Below, in pieces: positions 17,520-26,702 of a stretch of DNA of 64,000 nt. The translations under genes were made by a program, and so were the position numbers. Location of the stretch: positions 1 to 64,000 of the forward strand of contig NZ_KB893627.1 in NCBI RefSeq assembly GCF_000374125.1, written 5' to 3'. This DNA is from Niabella aurantiaca DSM 17617 (GTDB lineage Bacteria; Bacteroidota; Bacteroidia; Chitinophagales; Chitinophagaceae). Numbering within the stretch: the first letter of the stretch is position 1; each line of letters begins with the position of its first letter. The notes beneath the pieces were generated by a model. That model was not told where the DNA came from. It searched no databases and worked only from the letters and a program-made list of their open reading frames with translations.

Positions 17520-17768
17520 GGCAGATGCTTATTTCATAAATTTTTCAGGTGATCCCGGGCCAGGCAAGGTAGTACTTTAAAGGCGCAGCCGGTAATCTCC
17601 GGGCAAGGTGATGTTCTTTTCCAGTGAGCTGGTATAAGTTTGACTGGTTTTTAGTGGTTTGAAATTTGGTTTTCCCGGGAGGCAGAAAAAGGGTAAGCCG
17701 GTAAAGTGCTTTTGGTCATCAAGGCTAAATTAAGAGAACTTCCCGTGTTTCGTCTTCCCGGTAGTAAA

Positions 17769-18866
17769 TTAATAAACAGTTTTTCTTTTCCCACTTTCAA
17801 AGTCCTTGAAAATAAAAGCGCCCAGGTTATCCAAAGAAGCGAAATACGCTTTTCCATGGTTCATCTCGGTAAATTCCTGAACAAAATGTTGCAGGTAGGG
17901 GTCGGTGGCGATCATAAAGGTAGTGATCGGGATCTTTAATTTTTTGCAGGATGCTGCCAGGCTCATGCACCGGTTAACGACCTTCCGGTCGAGCCCGAAG
18001 CTGTTTTTATAATAACGTTTGCCTATTTTCAAACAGGTAGGTTTCCCATCTGTGATCATAAAGATCTGTTTATTGGGATTCTTTCTTCTCCGCAACAGGT
18101 CCATAGCCAGCTCCAGGCCGGCCACGGTATTGGTATGATAAGGCCCTACCTGCAAATAAGGAAGGTCTTTTATTTCCACCGGCCAGGCATCATTGCCGAA
18201 TACCACGATATCCAGGGTGTCTTTTGGATAGCGGGTAGTGATCAGTTCGCTCAGGGCCATGGCCACTTTTTTTGCCGGCGTGATCCGGTCTTCGCCATAA
18301 AGGATCATCGAATGCGAAATATCGATCATGAGCACCGTTGAGGTCTGCGTTTTAAAATCTGTTTCCCGGATGCTCAGGTCATCTTCCCCGATCCGGAAGG
18401 AATCAATGCCATGGTTGATCTGGGCATTGCGGATGGACTCGGTGAAATCGATCTGCTCCAGCATGTCTCCAAACCGGAAAGGACGTGTTTCCGGGTTCAG
18501 CTCGTCTCCCTGCCCGGGTTTGAATGTTTTATGATCACCCTGGCCGGCTTTTCTCAGCTTTCCGAAGATCTCCTCAAGGCTCTTTTTCCGGATCCCCTGC
18601 TCCGTCTTTGGCGTGATCCTGATCTCGCCCTTTTGCTGGTCTTCCGTTATATAACCTTTTTGCTTCAGGTCGTCGATAAAGTCGCCCATGCCGTACTCAC
18701 CGTTGCCCAGCTGGTATTCTTTGTCCAGTTCATTCAGCCATTGAAGGGCCTCTCCTGCATCGCCGCTTGTGTAGGTAAGCAGCTGCATGAAAAGATCCAG
18801 CATGGTATCGAAAGGGGATTTGCCCTGACCGCGGGGATCTAACCCGGAGAATTGGAAACCGCTCAT
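17769..18866 (-). CDS. von Willebrand factor A domain protein (ChlD-like partner)
   Basis: 365 residues, no signal peptide. The N-terminal ~150 are charged and helical. The C-terminal VWA domain (about 170-350) shows the MIDAS metal site DISHSM, the later Thr (HTNTVAGL) and the MITDGKPT strand. This is the layout of BchD/CoxE-type partners of AAA ATPases. Its natural partner is the ChlI-like ATPase downstream, separated here by ~470 bases containing a decayed GxxExxY gene. Probably cytosolic; the client is unknown. Confidence 0.87.
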   Translation of the reverse strand: MSGFQFSGLDPRGQGKSPFDTMLDLFMQLLTYTSGDAGEALQWLNELDKEYQLGNGEYGMGDFIDDLKQKGYITEDQQKGEIRITPKTEQGIRKKSLEEIFGKLRKAGQGDHKTFKPGQGDELNPETRPFRFGDMLEQIDFTESIRNAQINHGIDSFRIGEDDLSIRETDFKTQTSTVLMIDISHSMILYGEDRITPAKKVAMALSELITTRYPKDTLDIVVFGNDAWPVEIKDLPYLQVGPYHTNTVAGLELAMDLLRRRKNPNKQIFMITDGKPTCLKIGKRYYKNSFGLDRKVVNRCMSLAASCKKLKIPITTFMIATDPYLQHFVQEFTEMNHGKAYFASLDNLGAFIFKDFESGKRKTVY

Positions 18867-19123
18867 ATTATTAAATGTAAAACTATTTTTCTAAAAAAGG
18901 TGTAAATGCCTTGCCCCGGTGCAGGTGCAATGATCGCGTAACTGCAGATACACCTGCTCCGATTTGGAATATTGAGACAAATAAACGGCCGCCGGCACCT
19001 ACAGGTGTGAGCCTGCGCGTCAGCTGCATTCATATACCGGGCCGGGGGCAATGAATCTGATCTTTTTCAGCGCTTGCCGGGCCCCTTGCTCATTACAACA
19101 GCGGATGCCATAAAATGGTTGCG
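18867..19123. other. Spacer upstream of the VWA gene
   Basis: No gene is supported. The minus strand just before the VWA start is AT-rich with a near-consensus TAGTTTTA. The rest holds nothing recognisable before the DUF2723 terminator. Confidence 0.4.
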
Positions 19124-19152
19124 AAAAAATCCCCTCCGGAGCGGAAGGGATT
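19124..19152 (-). terminator. Terminator of the DUF2723 gene
   Basis: AATCCC-c-TCCG, loop GAG, CGGA-a-GGGATT forms a hairpin (19128-19152) with one internal mismatch. It is followed on the minus strand by a run of T (19124-19129), shortly after the DUF2723 stop. Confidence 0.8.
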
Positions 19153-19176
19153 GAGGTTGTTCCTATGACCTGTATT

Positions 19177-22100
19177 TTATTTTTTTGTACTGTCTGCTCC
19201 CGCGGGTTTGGCCGCGCCGCTGTCAGCTGCCTGAGCGGGGACATTGTCTGTCGGCAAAAGTTCCTGAACCGGCGATTTTTCTCCTTTTTTCAGGGGATCG
19301 TAATGCGCTTCGATCGCATTGGCCGCAACTTCCGCGATCTCGTTGAGCGGATCTTCAATGCCGGCCAGGCCCTGGAAGTATTCCGGTTTCTCCGCTTTCA
19401 GGTAATTATAATATTTCCGCTGATCGGCCACATCCTTTTTGACCGCAGCGATCACTTTCCGGGCCATATCCAGCTTGCCTGCTTTATAATATGCTTCGGC
19501 ATACATCAGGCCGGCCTGGTTGTGCTGGTTATAACGGCTGGTCATTGCATAGGGCAGGTTTTCGGGCAGGATGCCGGCTTCTGCCTTATTCAGCAACTTG
19601 ATGGCTTCTTCTTTTTTACCGGCGTCCGCAAGATTTCCGGCAGCTTCTGCGAAGATGCTGCGGATGTTGAGCAGGTATTGCCGGTTGGTTTCATCAAAGT
19701 AAACGCCTTTTTTATTGGCCCCGCCAAACTCAAACTTGGTGAGCAGGTTCTTTGCCATTACCTCTTGGTTATTGTCCCGTATGGAAGTACCACCGGCCCT
19801 CATCTGGCGGTAGGTTTGGTCCACCACCCAGTTGGCCTGGGGCGTTTTTACGTTAAACGGAACGAGGCGGTAGGTGAGTCCGTCCTTCCTCAGGTTTTGC
19901 CCAAAACCAAGATCCCCGTAAGGCGCCGTAAAGTAAATGGGGCGTTTCCACTGGTTGGAGGCGATGATAGCCAGCACCATCAGGTCGTTGCGCTGAAGGC
20001 CGCCTTTGGATGCCGGGATCTCAAAAGACATCTGATCCGGAACGCTGTCGGTTGGGTTGGCTGTTCCGTTTTTGTGTACCAGCTCTTTATTTACCGGAAC
20101 AAAAAATTTGCGCAGCGGCAGGGCATTGGAACCTACATCCCGGCCGGTTTCGGGGTCAGCCAATTTGGAGCCTACTACTTCCCGGATCACCCGGTCTAAA
20201 GGAAAATACGCATTGGGGTCAATATTCTGACCCGGCTGGGGCGCCACAAAACGCAGGTATTCCCGGTTATGCCCTTCGATCTGCTCGGGAGTCAGTATCA
20301 CATCTACTGCATCCGCATCGTTTATTTTATAGCGCAGCTGGTTGATGTACCAGTCGATACCCAGCAGGCTGGTATTGATCACACGGATATCGGGTCGTAT
20401 ATTTTCGACCTCCTGTGCGTACCACAGGGGGTAGGTATCATTATCGCCAACCGTGAATACAATAGCATTCGGTGCGCAGCTTTCGAGATAGTCCTTGGCA
20501 AGATCCGGCGCCATTGTTTTCTGGCTCCGGTCGTGATCGTCCCATTCCTGCTGTGCCATCAATACCGGAACGGCCAGGCAAAGGACGGCGGTCAGCACGT
20601 TTGCAGCCCTGATATTTGTTCCTCCGGATGAAAGCGCCCTTGCTGCAAATGTTACGATATAGAGCACCGCAGCATAAATAGCAGCAGCCACCAGACTGGC
20701 AATAATGATGGCGCTAAATGTACTGGACATGCTGCTGAGCGCAGTGATCAGGAAGGTACCGGATGCGCCGTAAACGAGCAGTTTCTGGAATGATTCTTTG
20801 TCTTCTTTTTCCAGGGCCGACCGGAGCAGCGCTACGACCGCCAGACCGATCCATACCGCAAATGCGTAAAAAGATCCTACATAGGCGTAATCCCGCTCGC
20901 GCGGCTGATTGCCGGGCTGGTTCAGGTACAGCACAATGGCCATACCTGTGAAAAAGAACAGGAGGAAGGTGACCACCCAGTCTTTCCGGTTCTTCAGGAA
21001 CTGGTACACAAAACCAATGATACCCAAAATAAAGGGCAGCATGAAAAACACATTGTGCGCTTTGTTTCGCTTTAAGCTTCCCGGCATCTGGCCCTGGTCG
21101 CCCAGGCGGGCATTATCCATAAGCGAGATGCCGGAGATCCAGTTTCCGTCTCTTTTATTGCCATAGCCCTGCAGATCGTTCTGCTTGCCTGCAAAGTTCC
21201 ACATAAAATAGCGCATGTACATAAAGCTGGTCTGGTAGCTCATGAACCAGTTGATATTGTCTGCATAACTGGGAGCGCCATAGGAGCCCTGGCCGGTAGC
21301 CGGGTCGGGTTTGGGAAGCCCCAGCCACTCTGCATAGAAATCGGCGTGCCCCTGGTCATTACTGGAATCCCAGACCCGTACGAATAATTGTTTATCCGAA
21401 CTTTTATAGCGGACGGTGCGATCTCTCCCGATGGGGATATATTTGCTTTCGCCCTTTACGTATTTCATTTCACCGAGATCATAATAGCTTCCGGTTTCAG
21501 GATCCGGCTCAGGTTCGGCAGCATAATGCGCGCCATACAGCAGTGGTTGGGTACCGTATTGTTCCCGGCTGAGATAGTAAACGAGGTTAATGGGATTGTC
21601 CACATTATTCATATCAATGGCCGGATTGGCACTGCTGCGGATGATGTTGGTGAAGTACATGAAATAGCCCAGCATCATGAAGGCAAAACACCAAAGAAAT
21701 AGTTTCATGATCTTCAGCGCCGTTGGGCGGATAAAATAGCCCAATACGGCACCCACGATCAGCAGCAGGATGATCTTCAGCGCGGCCAGGGTTCCCCCGA
21801 AGGCAAAGGGTAAAAACGCCAGCAGGAAGAAAGCGGCCGTCCAGAGAATGATCGCAGTCTTTGACACGTTTGCCTTAAACCGGATGCCGACGGCTACCAG
21901 CAGGGCGATCAGGATGAAGTAGACCGTGAACCCGGAGAAGAAGGGCATCCCGAAGCTGTTGACGAACATAATATCAAACAGGCCGGCAGCTTTCATACTG
22001 TACTGGACAATGGCCACCTGGATGATGCCGGTAATGATACAGCCAATGATGAATGCACCGATGGCTCCTTTCACAGAGGGAGTATAGCGCCGGTAGTAAT

Positions 22101-22737
22101 AGATCATCACAATAGCGGGTATCGTCAGCAGGTTCAACAAGTGTACGCCTATAGACAATCCCATCATAAAGAAAAGGAATACGATCCAGCGGTCGCTCCG
22201 CGCACGTGCATGCTCGTCCGTTCCCGCTAGTTCATCGGCATGCTCCCATTTGAGCATGGCCCAGAATACGAGTCCGGTGAAGAAGGACGATAAGGCATAC
22301 ACTTCACCTTCTACAGCGCTGAACCAGAATGAGTCAGAAAAAGTATAGGCCAGGGCGCCCACGGCGCCTGCTGCCATTACGGTGAATGTCTGCTGACCGG
22401 TAAGCGATTCGCCGGACCGTACAAACATCTTTCGCGCAAAGTGGGTAATGGTCCAGAAAAGAAACAAAATGGTGGCGGCACTGACCAACGCACTCATGAA
22501 GTTTACCGCATTGGCAGCCGTTTGGGGGTTATCTCCAAAGAACAGGATGAATAACCGGCCCAGCAAACTGAACATCGGCGCGCCCGGGGGGTGGGCCATC
22601 TGTAATTTGTAAGCAGTGGCAACGAATTCACCACAATCCCAGAGTGATCCGCGGGCTTCCCTGGTTAGTGAATAAGTAAGGGTAGCAATGGCAAATACCA
22701 CCCATCCGGTTAGGTTGTTTACTTTTCTGAAGTTCAT
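19177..22737 (-). CDS. DUF2723 (TMEM260-like) membrane protein
   Basis: About 1186 residues from the ATG giving MNFRKVNNLTGWVVFAIATL. The N-terminal DUF2723 signature SLWDCGEFVATAYKLQMAHP PGAP is clear, followed by about a dozen membrane helices and a large soluble C-terminal part with TPR-like helices. The family is related to GT-C type O-mannosyltransferases (human TMEM260), and Bacteroidota have very long versions. A role in transferring sugar to exported proteins is plausible but unproven. Single-gene transcript with its own terminator; the tail is Ala/Lys-rich. Confidence 0.92.
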   Translation of the reverse strand: MNFRKVNNLTGWVVFAIATLTYSLTREARGSLWDCGEFVATAYKLQMAHPPGAPMFSLLGRLFILFFGDNPQTAANAVNFMSALVSAATILFLFWTITHFARKMFVRSGESLTGQQTFTVMAAGAVGALAYTFSDSFWFSAVEGEVYALSSFFTGLVFWAMLKWEHADELAGTDEHARARSDRWIVFLFFMMGLSIGVHLLNLLTIPAIVMIYYYRRYTPSVKGAIGAFIIGCIITGIIQVAIVQYSMKAAGLFDIMFVNSFGMPFFSGFTVYFILIALLVAVGIRFKANVSKTAIILWTAAFFLLAFLPFAFGGTLAALKIILLLIVGAVLGYFIRPTALKIMKLFLWCFAFMMLGYFMYFTNIIRSSANPAIDMNNVDNPINLVYYLSREQYGTQPLLYGAHYAAEPEPDPETGSYYDLGEMKYVKGESKYIPIGRDRTVRYKSSDKQLFVRVWDSSNDQGHADFYAEWLGLPKPDPATGQGSYGAPSYADNINWFMSYQTSFMYMRYFMWNFAGKQNDLQGYGNKRDGNWISGISLMDNARLGDQGQMPGSLKRNKAHNVFFMLPFILGIIGFVYQFLKNRKDWVVTFLLFFFTGMAIVLYLNQPGNQPRERDYAYVGSFYAFAVWIGLAVVALLRSALEKEDKESFQKLLVYGASGTFLITALSSMSSTFSAIIIASLVAAAIYAAVLYIVTFAARALSSGGTNIRAANVLTAVLCLAVPVLMAQQEWDDHDRSQKTMAPDLAKDYLESCAPNAIVFTVGDNDTYPLWYAQEVENIRPDIRVINTSLLGIDWYINQLRYKINDADAVDVILTPEQIEGHNREYLRFVAPQPGQNIDPNAYFPLDRVIREVVGSKLADPETGRDVGSNALPLRKFFVPVNKELVHKNGTANPTDSVPDQMSFEIPASKGGLQRNDLMVLAIIASNQWKRPIYFTAPYGDLGFGQNLRKDGLTYRLVPFNVKTPQANWVVDQTYRQMRAGGTSIRDNNQEVMAKNLLTKFEFGGANKKGVYFDETNRQYLLNIRSIFAEAAGNLADAGKKEEAIKLLNKAEAGILPENLPYAMTSRYNQHNQAGLMYAEAYYKAGKLDMARKVIAAVKKDVADQRKYYNYLKAEKPEYFQGLAGIEDPLNEIAEVAANAIEAHYDPLKKGEKSPVQELLPTDNVPAQAADSGAAKPAGADSTKK

Positions 22738-22766
22738 GTTAAAACGCGTCTTTTTTTCAATGATGA

Positions 22767-22774
22767 CAAAAATA
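22767..22774 (-). promoter_or_regulatory. Promoter -7 box of the DUF2723 gene
   Basis: The minus strand reads TATTTTTG, a TAnnTTTG match about 30 bases before the start. No good -33 TTG is visible. Confidence 0.4.
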
Positions 22775-23096
22775 GGGATAAACACGCCATTTTGGTTGAT
22801 TGCCAGACAGTATTACAGATATTTTATCACCGGCGGAAGGAAGGTACTGAATGGTATTTGAAAGCGATTGTCAAACAGTTGATCCCGGGGCATATCGCGG
22901 CTCATTTTCTCTTCCCGGTTTGCCCGTTGCCGCTTAGGGATCATTGCGGTTTGCTCCTTGTTCCGGGGCGGCAATGAGGTCATGTTCAGGCCCCCTGATC
23001 TGCCGGATAAGAGCCTTGTGCCCCGGCAGGCCCTGAAAACCGCTTTTCCATTTTCACATCGCTTTATACGAAATGCGCCTTTAGGAATCAAACCGG
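22775..23096. other. Spacer without supported gene
   Basis: Frames on both strands here are low-complexity, lack family features and overlap one another. Nothing recognisable was seen beyond the DUF2723 promoter at its edge. Confidence 0.4.
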
Positions 23097-23822
23097 CTAA
23101 AATGCCGCTGCCCGGTTGCGCCGGTATGGATTATCATACCAGGTGCTGTTTATCTCCTGCACAAAATCTTCGATCTGGCGGTCGAATTCATTCTTCCGGA
23201 TGTCATAGTCCTGTTTGAGGCTGCTTCCGTAAAAAAAAGCGACGGTCTGGTACACACGGGCGTTCAATCCGCCTTTGTATTCTTTGATGATCTCATAACA
23301 ATCGTCACCGGTCTGGCGATAGATCAGCTTCATCAATACTTTACCCTGATATACCGAGAGGTTGGAAAGCGGGTCGGAGAATTGCTTTTTCAACTCTTTC
23401 TCTTTGGCTTTTATGATGGCTTTCCGGGCCTTTTTGTCGCTGACGCCCTGCAACTGGCGGCTGATCTGGTTGATGGTAGCGCCGGCTACCCGGGCATAAG
23501 GATAGCAAACATAGACGGCATTCCGCAAGCGGTTCCATTCCTTCTTTACCTTTTCCAGCTGGGCCGGCGGAAGTTTTGAGATCCAGATATTCTCTTCCTC
23601 GGAATAAGGCATCATTTTAAACGAGTTGTAATCGGGGCCGTACCATATTGCGGCAACTTTTGTAGAATCCCGCGGGCCCCAATCCTTCATGATCTCCTGC
23701 AGGGAAGGCATAGGGGGGACGCGTACAGTATCCGCCGTTTGCGCACGTGCAGTTGTCTCAAAAGCAAATGGCATTAAAAGGGATACTGTCAGTACTGCCA
23801 GGTATCGATATCGCTTATTCAA
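23097..23822 (-). CDS. DUF4294 domain protein, exported
   Basis: 241 residues with a signal peptide (MNKRYRYLAVLTVSLLMPFA, cleavage after ARA). The body (WISKLPPAQLEKVKKEWNRL, VYPYARVAGATINQI-like stretch, YQGKVLMKLIYRQTGDDCYE, FFYGSSLKQDYD) fits DUF4294, a Bacteroidota envelope protein family of unknown function. Helical and basic. Monocistronic; full length. Confidence 0.85.
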   Translation of the reverse strand: MNKRYRYLAVLTVSLLMPFAFETTARAQTADTVRVPPMPSLQEIMKDWGPRDSTKVAAIWYGPDYNSFKMMPYSEEENIWISKLPPAQLEKVKKEWNRLRNAVYVCYPYARVAGATINQISRQLQGVSDKKARKAIIKAKEKELKKQFSDPLSNLSVYQGKVLMKLIYRQTGDDCYEIIKEYKGGLNARVYQTVAFFYGSSLKQDYDIRKNEFDRQIEDFVQEINSTWYDNPYRRNRAAAF

Positions 23823-23826
23823 TACA

Positions 23827-23834
23827 CAAATTTA
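23827..23834 (-). promoter_or_regulatory. Promoter -7 box of the DUF4294 gene
   Basis: The minus strand reads TAAATTTG, matching TAnnTTTG, a few bases upstream of the start. The transcript would have almost no leader. Confidence 0.4.
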
Positions 23835-23953
23835 ATATTGGTACGCGTAACTTCGTAAAGTAACCGCAGATAGATCTGTTTTCGGGTGTTAATATTAGTT
23901 TAATTTTTTTAAGAACTTATTTTTTTTGAACTTTTGCCCATTATTTCCCAGGT

Positions 23954-24697
23954 ATGATCTTGAACTTCAGTAAACCACCATCCGCTTTTATGAAATCATG
24001 GAAGGCTGTTTTTTTTATGATTGCCACTGGATGCTTTCTATTTTCGGCAGCACAACCCAACAAGCTGCCTGATTATTTTGAAACCGCAATTCCTAAGGGC
24101 TGGGTGACCGACACGCTGATAACCGGTGATCTGAATAAAGACCTGCAGCCGGATGCAGTACTGGTGATACGGAACACCAGCGTAAGAAATTTTAAGCTGC
24201 ATGATGGGTTGGGACAGGATACACTGGACCTGAATCCGCGCCGGTTAATGATTTATTTCAGGGAAGGGAAGGGCTACCGAAAGGTTTTAAGTACCGATAA
24301 ATTCCTGCCTTCTGTAAACAGCGCTGTCACCCCCTGTTTGTCGGATCCTTTCGTTGACGGCAGCATTGGTATTGATAAGGGGGTATTAAAAATGGGGTTT
24401 CATTACTGGCTGAGCTGTGGCAGCTACGAGGTTACAGACCGGGATTACAGGTTCCGGTTCCAGCATGGGCGGTTTGAATTGATCGGACTGGATGTGTCGT
24501 CGCTGCACCGGGCCAGCGGGGAAACGTCAACGACCAGCTATAATTTTATGACCGGTAAAAAACAGGAAATTTCCGGGGGAAATGAATTCTTTCCTGAAAA
24601 TGATCATCCCGGGGAACGTTGGTCTGTAATCAAGAAGCGCCCGTTGTTCGATCTGGCAGCAATGACGGACGAGACCGTAAAGAACAGGGATTTGTAG
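23954..24697 (+). CDS. Exported protein of unknown function
   Basis: 247 residues with an N-terminal signal (KAVFFMIATGCFLFSAAQP). The first ATG (MILNFSKPPSAF) has a weak purine-rich site, and the ATG at 23990 (MKSWKAVFF) gives a more typical signal peptide, so either may be used. The mature part has an FG-GAP-like Asp-rich loop, TGDLNKDLQPDAVLVI, and many beta strands (PVDGSIGID-like and FHYWLSCGSYEVTDRDYRF). It resembles secreted repeat-fold proteins, but I do not recognise a family. Stand-alone. Confidence 0.65.
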   Translation: MILNFSKPPSAFMKSWKAVFFMIATGCFLFSAAQPNKLPDYFETAIPKGWVTDTLITGDLNKDLQPDAVLVIRNTSVRNFKLHDGLGQDTLDLNPRRLMIYFREGKGYRKVLSTDKFLPSVNSAVTPCLSDPFVDGSIGIDKGVLKMGFHYWLSCGSYEVTDRDYRFRFQHGRFELIGLDVSSLHRASGETSTTSYNFMTGKKQEISGGNEFFPENDHPGERWSVIKKRPLFDLAAMTDETVKNRDL

Positions 24698-24801
24698 CCG
24701 CAATAGATGCTTTCGTTCAATGACTGACAGGGCCGTTTTTTGACCAAAGAGACATTGGGGTATGCAAAAGGACGCTGTAACGGCCTTCCGGCAACGGCTG
24801 C

Positions 24802-25392
24802 TTATCTTTTATGTCTGGCTTCCAGCACCTGTAACACATCTTTCAGCTCAAATCCCTTGGCCTGCAGCAGTACCAGGTAATGGAACATCAGGTCGGCGGC
24901 TTCTCCAAGGAATAATTCTTTATTGTCATCCTTTGCCTCGATCACAATTTCCACGGCTTCTTCACCGACCTTTTGCGCGATCTTATTGATGCCCTTCGCA
25001 AAAAGAGATGCGGTATAGGACTTTTCCGTGGGATTGTTTTTCCGGTCCCGGATCACCTGCTCCAACGCCTGTAGTGAGAAGGTATCATTGACGGTTCCAA
25101 AACAGCTGGTAGTTCCGGTATGACAGGTAGGCCCCTGCGGATCGGCCTTGATGAGCAGGGTGTCTGCATCGCAGTCCTCCAGGATCTCTTTTACCAGCAG
25201 GAAGTTATTGGATGTTTCTCCCTTGGTCCACAGGCGCTGCTTACTACGGGAGTAGAAGGTGACCTTGCCTTCGGTCCTGGTTTTTTCCAGCGCTTCGGCG
25301 TTCATAAATCCCAGCATCAATACCTGTTGGGTAGCGGCGTCCTGGATGATAACCGGCGCAAGGCCGTCAGCGTATTTTGAAAAATTGATCAT
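24802..25392 (-). CDS. hisIE: Bifunctional phosphoribosyl-AMP cyclohydrolase / phosphoribosyl-ATP pyrophosphatase
   Basis: Steps 2 and 3 of histidine synthesis in one cytosolic protein of 196 residues. The HisI part (about 1-110) shows FYSRSKQRLWTKGETSNNF and the metal/catalytic Cys-rich DCDADTLLIKADPQGPTCHT. The HisE part (about 115-196) shows the pyrophosphatase helix KVGEEAVEIVIEAKDD and GEAADLMFHYLVLL. Last gene of the his operon, after a 90-base spacer containing a palindromic repeat. Complete. Confidence 0.97.
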   Translation of the reverse strand: MINFSKYADGLAPVIIQDAATQQVLMLGFMNAEALEKTRTEGKVTFYSRSKQRLWTKGETSNNFLLVKEILEDCDADTLLIKADPQGPTCHTGTTSCFGTVNDTFSLQALEQVIRDRKNNPTEKSYTASLFAKGINKIAQKVGEEAVEIVIEAKDDNKELFLGEAADLMFHYLVLLQAKGFELKDVLQVLEARHKR

Positions 25393-25407
25393 CTTTTAAT
25401 ATTTGAA

Positions 25408-25472
25408 GTTTAACGTCTGATGTCTGATGTTCAGGTCTGCAATATAACAACTTCAAACATCAAACGTCAAAC
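25408..25472. repeat. Imperfect palindrome in the hisIE-hisF spacer
   Basis: GTTTAACGTCTGATG (25408-25422) pairs with CATCAAACGTCAAAC (25458-25472) with two mismatches. It shares the core GTTTAACGTC with the repeat between hisB and hisH, so both look like copies of one intergenic element. Confidence 0.55.
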
Positions 25473-25482
25473 AGGGAACAAA

Positions 25483-26238
25483 TTACAGCCGGACTGGAAT
25501 ATTGTTTTCTTTTAAATAATTTTTTAGTGCGCCGATTCCGATCTCTCCGAAATGGAAAATGCTGGCTGCAAGGGCGGCATCTGCGGCGCCCTCCTCAAAT
25601 ACTTCTTTGAAATGCGGCATCGTTCCGGCCCCACCGGAGGCGATCACCGGTATGGACAGGGCTTCGCTGATCTGCCGGGTAATATCGATGGCAAACCCGT
25701 TTTTGGTACCGTCATTTTCCATGGAGGTCAGCAGGATCTCCCCGGCACCAAGATCGGCCACTGTTTTAGCCCATTCGGCAGCGATCCGATCCGTGGCATT
25801 CCGCCCGCCATGAGTGACCACTTTCCAGACGCCGTTGAACAATTTTATGTCGATAGCCACCACCACACACTGGCTGCCAAAGTTCCTGGCCAGATCACTT
25901 ACCAGCTGCGGGTTTCTTACAGCAGAGGTGTTCACGGAGATCTTGTCGGCACCGTGCTCCATCAGTACCGACACGTCGTCTACTGTATTAATGCCGCCTC
26001 CGACGGTAAACGGGATATTGATATGCGTGGCAATATTGCGTACCAGATCGGCAAGGGTCTTGCGCTTGTCTACTGTTGCGGTAATGTCGAGAAATACCAG
26101 TTCGTCGGCACCTTCCGTGCAATAACGCATGGCCAGTTCTACCGGATCGCCGGCATCCCGTAACTGTACAAAATTGGTGCCTTTTACCGTACGTCCGTCT
26201 TTTATATCCAGGCAGGGTATGATTCTTTTTGACAACAT
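25483..26238 (-). CDS. hisF: Imidazole glycerol phosphate synthase, cyclase subunit
   Basis: 251 residues, the usual length. It opens with [20 protein letters not shown], including the catalytic Asp in CLDIKDGR; the second catalytic Asp lies in [16 protein letters not shown]. Phosphate-binding loops are [11 protein letters not shown] and [12 protein letters not shown]. It works with HisH: ammonia from glutamine passes through the barrel to make IGP and AICAR. A four-helix-bundle gene is lodged between it and hisA. Confidence 0.98.
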   Translation of the reverse strand: MLSKRIIPCLDIKDGRTVKGTNFVQLRDAGDPVELAMRYCTEGADELVFLDITATVDKRKTLADLVRNIATHINIPFTVGGGINTVDDVSVLMEHGADKISVNTSAVRNPQLVSDLARNFGSQCVVVAIDIKLFNGVWKVVTHGGRNATDRIAAEWAKTVADLGAGEILLTSMENDGTKNGFAIDITRQISEALSIPVIASGGAGTMPHFKEVFEEGAADAALAASIFHFGEIGIGALKNYLKENNIPVRL

Positions 26239-26253
26239 TTATTCCTGATTTGA

Positions 26254-26686
26254 AATTTCTGATTTCCGATTTAATCGCGGTTCTTGAATTTTTGTCCTTT
26301 TATCGATGTTTTGTTGAGATAACCCATAAAGCCTGCAATAGTTGCAGAAAGCCGGTCATAGCTCTCATACAGCTCCGCAAAAAACGCTCGGTTATATATA
26401 GTCGGTTTTTTGCACGATGCAGCTGTGATTGCACTGCTCCGCATGACCCTTTGGCGAAGCCGGGGAAGTTAATGAATTCCAGCCTGGAAGATCTTTCAAA
26501 ACCTTCTGCAATATTGTCCATAATAGAACCCGAAGCGGCCCGGATCTGATCTCTGAAACGGAAATCTTTTAAGAAGGCCCCATCAGTAGATGCTGTAAAG
26601 ATCCTCAAAGGAGGTTTTTCGGCAATTTGCCATATTTCCTGGTCTTCAAACTTTTTAATGGTGCTCATAATCTCAAATTAGAAATT
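26254..26686. repeat. Inverted repeats bracketing the four-helix-bundle gene
   Basis: Left copy AATTTCTGATTTCCGAT (26254-26270) touches the stop codon of the frameshift-corrected frame. Right copy ATCTCAAATTAGAAATT (26670-26686) begins two bases beyond its start codon. The right copy reversed matches the left at 13 of 17 positions. A near-identical solo copy lies at the hisC/hisD junction. Confidence 0.5.
26271..26668 (-). pseudogene. Four-helix bundle (23S rRNA IVS-type) protein, frameshifted
   Basis: The N-terminal part has the family pattern: FRFRDQIRAASGSIMDNIAE, then GFERSSRLEFINFPGFAKGS and CGAVQSQLHRA. Near 26385 a run of six T marks a one-base shift. The annotated frame ends with a foreign-looking tail. 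The other frame continues the family (FFAELYESYDRLSATIAGFM, then YLNKT) to a stop at 26271. The family includes proteins coded in 23S rRNA intervening sequences and the Avd factor of diversity-generating retroelements. Here it sits inside the his operon, on the his strand, between inverted repeats. Confidence 0.75.
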
Positions 26687-26702
26687 ACAAAGATTGAAAC
26701 GT

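Noticed and set aside
19165-20199. 344-codon plus-strand open frame
   Set aside because: It is antisense to the DUF2723 gene, which has clear family motifs; the translated sequence has no domain pattern.
22813-23091. 92-codon minus-strand frame before the DUF2723 gene
   Set aside because: Basic, low-complexity translation with no family feature; overlaps a frame on the other strand.
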